A stretch of 14,437 nt of DNA. It comes from Mucidula mucida (lineage: Eukaryota; Basidiomycota; Agaricomycetes; Agaricales; Physalacriaceae). How positions within the stretch are numbered: the stretch's first letter is position 1; each line of letters starts with the position of its first letter. This document shows positions 9,381 through 14,437 of this stretch, piece after piece. The translations under genes were made by a program, and so were the position numbers. The notes under the pieces are model-generated. The model was not told where the DNA came from. It was given only the letters and a program-made list of their open reading frames with translations, and did no database searches. The stretch spans positions 1-14,437 of the forward strand of contig JADNYV010000845.1 of NCBI GenBank assembly GCA_015501055.1. Reading direction: 5' to 3'.

Positions 9381-11345
9381 CTAATACTGGTATCTGAACA
9401 ACGGACTCTCATCTCCCATCTCAGCCAACTCATCATCAGTATACTTCTGCCGAATTTCCTCTTCAGACATCGCGTCTCTTTTCTTATTCACCCACCGAAC
9501 GTATCCCGCATACACGATTGGAAGCAGGACATTCCCTGCACCCAGAAATGCTAGCGACACTCCGAATCCCGTCGGGTACTGAGGCGCCTCGTCACCAATG
9601 TAAATGTTCGATCCAATAAGGCCGCCAAGCTGAGCAATGGCAACCTGCTGAGCTATAGCGACAGACCGTTTCATTGAGCCAGCAGAGTTCACAGCCATCC
9701 ACGCGCCACAGGCGGGCGAGATGGGGTACAGACCCGCGGCGGCGAAGAAAATGCCAAGATCTAGATACCAGTAAACGACAAGTCGATGAGAACAGCTAAA
9801 AGTATTACATGTCACCCCAGTTAGATTACTATTTGAGACAGTGCCCACAGCAATAGCATAGCCTCTGAGCTGCAAGTCAGATCAACGCGCCCAAATGATT
9901 TCAAAGTACTGACGCGAGTGCCAGACAAGCAGGGAGAACCATAGCCAACATTCGTTGCTGATAACGATCCGCAAACCAGCCACTGGCGAATGTGACGAAG
10001 CAAGCGAACACGTAGGGAGGTGCCGACATTGCTTGAGATTTCGCATTCGAGTATCCCATATTGTTCATGCTAGAACCATCTCAGCGCCACATTTCGAAAG
10101 TGTGTTCATCACTGACATCGTTGGGATCGTAAAGCTCAGCCCATAAACGGCAACTGCAACCGAGAACTGAGTCGCTCCAATGAAGTATGTATGTGGCGAC
10201 TAAACTATCAGATTCACAAGGCAGTCCACGATGGTTGAACCTCACCTTCGCTGCCGCCCTCGCATACTTCCAATCAAAGTTGGTCTTCTCCGCAACACCG
10301 CTTCCGGCCGAATACTTGTGCCTCAACACCAAAAAGTTCCTCTCATCCTCGTCCAACCACTTCCCGCTTTCACTCGGACTCGGAAGAACGATGAAATACG
10401 CGAAGCACGCCACACAAAATGTGAAAAGACCTTCAATCACATAGATGAACCGCCAGCCTCTATATCCCCAGACATAGTCCAGCTGCCCGATACCGTATGC
10501 GAGAAGACCACTGAACGCGCCGGCAGCACACGCGCCAGAGTAAAAGAACGTCAACCTCTTCTGGATTTCGAAGGTGTTGTACCAAGTAGTGAGGACGTAA
10601 CTGCATCCTGGATAGACCCCAGCTTCGAACCAGCCCAGAAGCAGTCTCATGGACAATGAGCGAGGGTGATGTAGAGTAAATAATCGGATCACCTCATGGT
10701 ATACCAGCCGCCTTTGTTGGAGACAAGACCGTGAATGACGAGGATGATGGAGACCATAGCGAGAATGAACGGAATCCAGATCTTGATTGAAGGGATATGT
10801 TAGCTCGTTGTGTAGACAGTCGAGCAAGAAACTTGTTGCCTTGGGTCCAAATCTTGAAAGGGCCAAGTTGGCTGGACTACAACGCCTATGTCAGGAACTC
10901 AACTGGCAGTGCTCAAGGACGACTTACACTGCACCTAAGCTGTAGGTCAAGAAGAACACACACAAACCCGTGTTCCAATCTTGTGAGGACATTCCTAAAT
11001 CATCTAATGCCCCGAACAGCTTCGCGTTTCCCTACAACTCACAAAAGTTGAAAAGTGAAGACGGTAACAGTACGAACACATACGACATTCGTTCTGTCGA
11101 TATAACTGAGGAGATATATGAAGATGAGCATAGGCAATAGATGACGGTCAACCTATCAAACACTCTACATAAATACAAGCAGCACAACGAACACAAACTT
11201 CAAACCTTGCGTATAGTCTTCTTTAGGCGATCCCCTTGGAACTTTTCGGCAAGCTGGAGGTACTCGTCGTACTCCGAGACACCCTTGACACTCGATGCAG
11301 GAGTGTTCTTCACACTGACATCGACTGGGGTGTAGCGTCGCTCAT
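9381..11345 (-). CDS. ACS/Dal5-type MFS permease (allantoate/nicotinate-like)
   Basis: Plasma-membrane symporter of the anion:cation symporter group, which takes up nitrogen-containing organic anions such as allantoate, ureidosuccinate or vitamins; the substrate here is unknown. Exons are 11152-11084, 11031-10928, 10876-10840, 10781-10693, 10645-10246, 10199-10117, 10069-9914, 9864-9809 and 9760-9381 after a first exon ending at 11206. Exons 2-10 total 1374 nt in perfect phase. Signatures are LLSYIDRTNVGNAKLFGALD (TM1, DRxNxGxA), GLCVFFLTYSLGAVPANLAL, LLLGWFEAGVYPGCSYVLTT, FYSGACAAGAFSGLLAYGIG, GWRFIYVIEGLF, MSAPPYVFACF, SGWFADRYQQR, GLYPISPACGAWMA and the C-terminal MSEEEIRQKY plus GDESPLFRYQY. 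The first exon ends KKTIRKVDRHLLPM, as expected. However, the well-placed ATG at 11345 (MSDATPQSMSV) is out of frame with it, so the exact start is unresolved. One intron (10839-10782) uses GC-AG. Confidence 0.85.
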
Positions 11346-11680
11346 GTTGATAAGGTGCAAAGAGCGCTCCTCGCCGTTGAGCCGCTTTTCAAGAACATAA
11401 CGAGATAAGAACAGGTCCTGCTGCACCTCAAGACAAATTGCAATGCGAACATGATAAGAGAGGTATGACTTTCTTGAGCTAGAGATGGCAGGCAGCTGTT
11501 GCAGTGATTAAGCCAATCAAATCATGGGAAGGGAGTGGACAAAAGCCTGTCTTATCATCGGTCCGCCCGATAAGGCAGCGTATGATTCGGACGAGTTTCG
11601 GTCGGTTGATTGTAGATATAAGCCAAAGACCCTCGCACCCATGATATACAGCACTCGCACTTAGATCAAGTTCAATCATC
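11346..11680. promoter_or_regulatory. Divergent promoter with five GATAAG sites
   Basis: Shared upstream region of the ACS permease (leftward) and D-amino-acid oxidase (rightward). GATAAG cores lie on the plus strand at 11349-11354, 11404-11409, 11453-11458 and 11569-11574, and on the minus strand at 11551-11556. All fit HGATAR, the site of AreA/Nit2/Gat1 GATA factors that switch on nitrogen-scavenging genes when preferred nitrogen is scarce. About 0.1 would be expected by chance in this length. The site nearest the permease almost touches its presumed ATG. Control by nitrogen is inferred. Confidence 0.65.
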
Positions 11681-12946
11681 AGTTAAGCTAGATGAACAAA
11701 ACATAAACAATAACTTACTTTCCTTCCGCAAATAGTGCCACCATCCGTCGTCGTTCTGGGTTCGGGAATCACTGGGCTTTCAGTAGCACTAGCATTGTCC
11801 CGTATCTATAACGTACAATCGTCGCGCGCGATATCGTAGGAGACAACGCATCGCAAGGATGGGCGTCGCCGTGGGCAGGAGCCTGCTTCTTACCGCTCAT
11901 GGGATCCAAAGAGGGCGAGGTCGACATGCAGAAGGTGGCTTTCAAGTACATGTGGGATCTGGCAGAGACCAGCCCAAAGACATCAATCAAGGTAAGCCAA
12001 TATTCATTGAAAGCAGTAGCGGGAATAACAGGAGTCCAGCGCACGGTCATGGTCGATATGTGGGACGAGATAACCGATGAGGCCGAGGTGTGGTATTCCA
12101 AGTTCATGCCTAACGTGAGCTCGCAATTCTCCGATCTCTGAAACAGGCGTGACACTGACTATGGCGTAGTGTCGCAAGATGGACGCGTCTGAGCTTCCCG
12201 CGGGAGTCGGGATCAGCTTCGAGTACGATACGGTCATCATGGATCCCCAGGTGTATCTCGCCTGGATACGTGACCGCTTAATCGCGGGCGGCGTGAAATT
12301 CGTCCGCCAAGAAATCCAACACATTTCAGAGCTGAAATCGTTCAAGGCGGATGTATACGTTAACGCGACTGGATGTGGTGCCAAGTTTTTGGGAGGAGTG
12401 GAAGATGACGAGGTTGAGCTGATTCGCGGTCAGACTATGCTGGTTCGAAATGACAAGGAGACAAAGATCATGATTCGACAGTGCGTGCCATTCATGTGTC
12501 ATGTCAGGATAACGATTTGACCAGCAAACAGCGGAAAAGAATATACCTATTCCCTGCCTAGGTTGGATGGGACATGTATACTGGGCGGCGTGAAGCTCTA
12601 CGGAAATAGGTGTGTCTTTTGGCTCGCTGTGATAGTGTGTGAATACTGAAGTGTGCCATCCAGTGATAAAGCAGTCGATGAGTCGTTCAAACGCGACATC
12701 CTCCGCCGTGTACACGAGATAACGACGCCTGGCGCGTATCCGCAGACAGTCGGGGAGCTCGACCTGATTCGAGATATTGTCGGCATCCGGCCAGGACGAA
12801 AAAGCGGCGTACGAGTAGAGAAAGAAACCATAGACGGGATGAAAGTTGTTCATGCCTATGGTGTAGCCGGGGGAGGCTATATCTTTTCGGCTGGCGTCGG
12901 AAGAAAAGCAGCTGGCTTGGTCGACGAGTTTGTATATACAATCTGA
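11681..12946 (+). CDS. D-amino-acid oxidase, one-base frameshift near N-terminus
   Basis: FAD enzyme that deaminates D-amino acids to 2-oxo acids, ammonia and hydrogen peroxide. Exons are 11681 (A only), 11736-11991, 12040-12114, 12170-12480, 12532-12609 and 12664-12946, with introns of 48-55 nt. The ATG appears to form across the first intron (A + TG), giving MPPSVVVLGSGITGLSVALA with the FAD-binding GxGxxG at residues 9-14. After SRIYN the frame shifts by one missing base at about 11814 and resumes as TIVARDIVGD, then the conserved WASPWAGACFLPL. Downstream all exons are in phase: EVWYSKFMPN, ELPAGVGISFEYDTV, YVNATGCGAKFLGG, VELIRGQTMLV, LGGVKLYGN, IRDIVGIRPGRKSGVRVE (carboxylate-binding Arg) and the family signature VVHAYGVAGGGYIFSAGVG. 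With the missing base the length would be 334 residues, close to normal. The end, FVYTI, has no SKL-type peroxisomal signal. It is either a fresh pseudogene or an assembly error. It is divergent from the ACS permease. Confidence 0.85.
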
Positions 12947-13308
12947 GTGGATGTATCAAGAAGACAATCAGGAATGTACAATACCCCAGGTAAAAGATAA
13001 TTATCACCCATCCAAGCGTACGCTACGTCGCTAAGTATGTCTTGACCGGGACAATAACCGCGTAAAGTCGGGGATCTAGGATTTTTCTTGGACTCAGTCG
13101 CGAATCCGTGGTAGTGCGCATGTCAGAAAGGTGTTTTGGCGTCGACGAATACGATGGAAGTGGCAGGCCTCCAAGCCCTGAAGTTCGTCGCGTCAGCGCT
13201 AGCGATGGCGGGAAAAGATAGAATAAGTACGGGAAAGACCGTCAGGCAAATTTACGCCGGATCGGTGTCGCGGATGTCCACCTGTGTACGCGGCTATCGA
13301 CGTCGGCA
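12947..13308. other. Intergenic, convergent 3' ends
   Basis: This stretch lies between the D-amino-acid oxidase stop and the stop of a minus-strand coding segment. A plus-strand frame from 13136 overlaps that segment and is considered a shadow. Nothing else was recognised. Confidence 0.5.
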
Positions 13309-13740
13309 TCACGGCTTGACCAACATGTCCGAAACATACCTACAGGTTGTCGACCCGAGGCGCTTAGCCACCTTCCTCCCGTAATCAAAGATGCTCTGAC
13401 AAACATCGTCATGCATATTGTTGTTGTCGCCATCCTTCACAACGTCTAGGTCGAATCTCGGGTACATTCTCTCTGTGGCGCGTTCCTCAAAGTTTGGATC
13501 GCCAACATGACACCGGCAATAGTTCTCCTCATATCTTGCATACCTGTGTCATTGAAAGTGGCGGGTATTTAGCAATGTACGGACAAGTTTTTCCTCGTCA
13601 ATGTATACCGCTACGAACGCCTCTCAAACAAGGGCAAATAGGCGCGCCCAGACAGTGGTCGTCGGACATCGGCCTTCGATAGAACGCTGCGGTTAAAATT
13701 CGAAACCAGCCTCTGAATCACCGTACCATGTGGTCGCTTT
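13309..13740 (-). CDS. Unrecognised protein, C-terminal coding segment
   Basis: I do not recognise this gene. The last exon (13543-13309) reads YARYEENYCRCHVGDPNFEE and RATERMYPRFDLDVVK, then a Gly/Asp/Asn-rich stretch, SIFDYGRKVAKRLG and a stop after MLVKP. Upstream, a GT-AG intron of 71 nt (13614-13544, CTAAA branch-like sequence) joins it in phase to an exon reading RPLSGRAYLPLFERR. The hydrophilic, charge-patterned, Cys-containing sequence and the clean splice join look like real coding DNA. The frame is open back to about 13757, but no start codon was found. A second open minus-strand frame at 13750-14001 may be an earlier exon. It could be the end of a degraded gene whose 5' part is lost near 14000. 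Confidence 0.35.
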
Positions 13741-14038
13741 CGCGCGGAATCACAACCTCATATAAATGAACGCGAAAAGTCTATACGTGCCCCCACCGTA
13801 TGCAGTTGTCCGAGTTCGAAGTGGACCTTTGAACTCTGAGATCTGAGCAATTGGGCTTACATCGGTTCCAACATCGGGCTCAATTTGTGGGGCTGCGTGG
13901 ACAAGGATTTCTAGCCCTGCACCTCCCTGCACTTGGAGACTGTGAAGGTCCAGGGTCTCGGACTTACATATAAGAAAGCCGCCGTGTAGGCGATTTTCCA
14001 CCTTTTTCGAGAGCCTCCCTTTTCTACGGTGAAATGCG
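13741..14038. other. Unresolved, upstream of DUF6534-like gene
   Basis: The minus strand is open for 84 codons at 13750-14001 (reading LHGGFLICKSETLDLHSLQV) without ATG or family match. It may be part of the unrecognised gene to its left. On the plus strand it is the promoter region of the gene starting at 14039; no clear TATA box was found. Confidence 0.3.
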
Positions 14039-14437
14039 ATGGGGGACTATGATACTCTTCTAGGTGCGTCGACATCGACACCCTCATTCACCCACACAGC
14101 TCAATTGACTTTCTTGTATAGGAACGCTGCTAGTTGGCATATTCTGTTAGCTGCTCGCTCGCTCGTCGTCAATTTGAACTCACCGAGCAGTCAATACTTA
14201 TCTATATGGGCTCGTGACATTCCAGGTTGTGAAATATTTTAACGCGAGTAAGTCTATCGCGTTTGGTAGGAGGTCTCTTGATAAGCACCTACCCTAGATC
14301 ATAAGGATCCTCGATGGATTCGGTATGTCGCTTTGACGTTATGGCACTTTCTTATTAACGAGGCTCTTTAGCGCAACAGTCGCAATTCTTTTCTTGAACG
14401 ACACTGTTCATTCCTCCGGGTACACCTGCTTTTCTAA
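14039..14437 (+). CDS. DUF6534-like multi-pass membrane protein, 5' part
   Basis: N-terminal part of a putative seven-helix membrane protein of the DUF6534 type, a large family of unknown function expanded in mushrooms. Exons are 14039-14063, 14122-14145, 14191-14247, 14298-14322 and 14372 to the window edge. The introns are 45-58 nt and phase-consistent. The joined product reads MGDYDTLLGTLLVGIFFN, then TYLYGLVTFQVVKYF (first helix and the family's TFQ..KYF end), then NHKDPRWIRATVAILFLNDT and VHSSGYTC, the expected second helix with the D-T-V-H element. Three of the exons are only 24-25 nt. The rest lies beyond the right edge. Identification rests on the helix/motif pattern, not on a search. 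Confidence 0.6.

Noticed and set aside
9761..9829. A 69-nt intron reading SNN-LGIFF in the ACS permease
   Set aside because: It is phase-correct, but the 48-nt intron 9808-9761 gives SNLTGVTYLGIFF, which matches the family spacing better.
10187..10659. Plus-strand open frames over the ACS permease
   Set aside because: Antisense shadows of the permease exons; no motif of their own.
11992..12031. A 40-nt intron in the D-amino-acid oxidase (acceptor AACAG)
   Set aside because: It breaks the frame. The acceptor at 12039 (GTCCAG) gives a 48-nt intron that keeps phase and joins SIK to RTVMVDMWDE.

Overview
The window comes from an intron-dense fungal nuclear genome, most likely a mushroom-type basidiomycete (Agaricomycete). 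The genes are cut by many GT-AG introns of about 45-58 nt, some exons are tiny, and the encoded families (fungal GT61 glycosyltransferase, DHA1 and ACS-type MFS permeases, D-amino-acid oxidase, DUF6534-like membrane protein) are typical of that group. The gene models were built by hand: each exon was translated and each splice phase checked. No database search was run, so family calls rest on motif recognition.

Left part (1-4400). A complete seven-exon histone H2A gene lies at 823-1540 (+). It has a TATA box about 90 nt upstream, an intron directly after the ATG and a 10-nt second exon. No H2B partner is seen beside it. At 2057-3566 a perfect 27-nt inverted repeat that begins and ends in TA bounds a 1.5-kb segment. 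This looks like a non-autonomous terminal-inverted-repeat DNA element. It carries the 5' half of a type-B carboxylesterase on the minus strand (five introns kept, no start codon, reading lost just before the catalytic serine). The flanks of the element hold nothing recognisable.

Middle part (4400-11350). Three intact or nearly intact genes lie head to tail on the minus strand: a 519-residue DHA1-type drug/polyamine MFS transporter (15 exons), a 504-residue GT61-type type II membrane glycosyltransferase (4 exons), and an ACS/Dal5-type organic anion or nitrogen-compound permease (10 exons). The N-terminus of the permease cannot be read from the obvious ATG without a frame change.

Right part (11350-14437). 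A 335-bp divergent promoter separates the permease from a D-amino-acid oxidase gene (+). It contains five GATAAG core sites, the binding motif of AreA/Nit2/Gat1 nitrogen regulators, which suggests joint control for nitrogen scavenging. The oxidase appears to assemble its ATG across an intron and carries a one-base frameshift after about residue 26; everything downstream is in frame to the stop. After it come an unrecognised C-terminal coding segment on the minus strand (13309-13740) and the 5' end of a DUF6534-like multi-pass membrane protein (14039 to the right edge).

The most notable points are the inverted-repeat element with captured esterase exons, the GATA-rich divergent promoter linking a permease to D-amino-acid oxidase with frame breaks at both 5' ends, and the start codons placed at or across introns.
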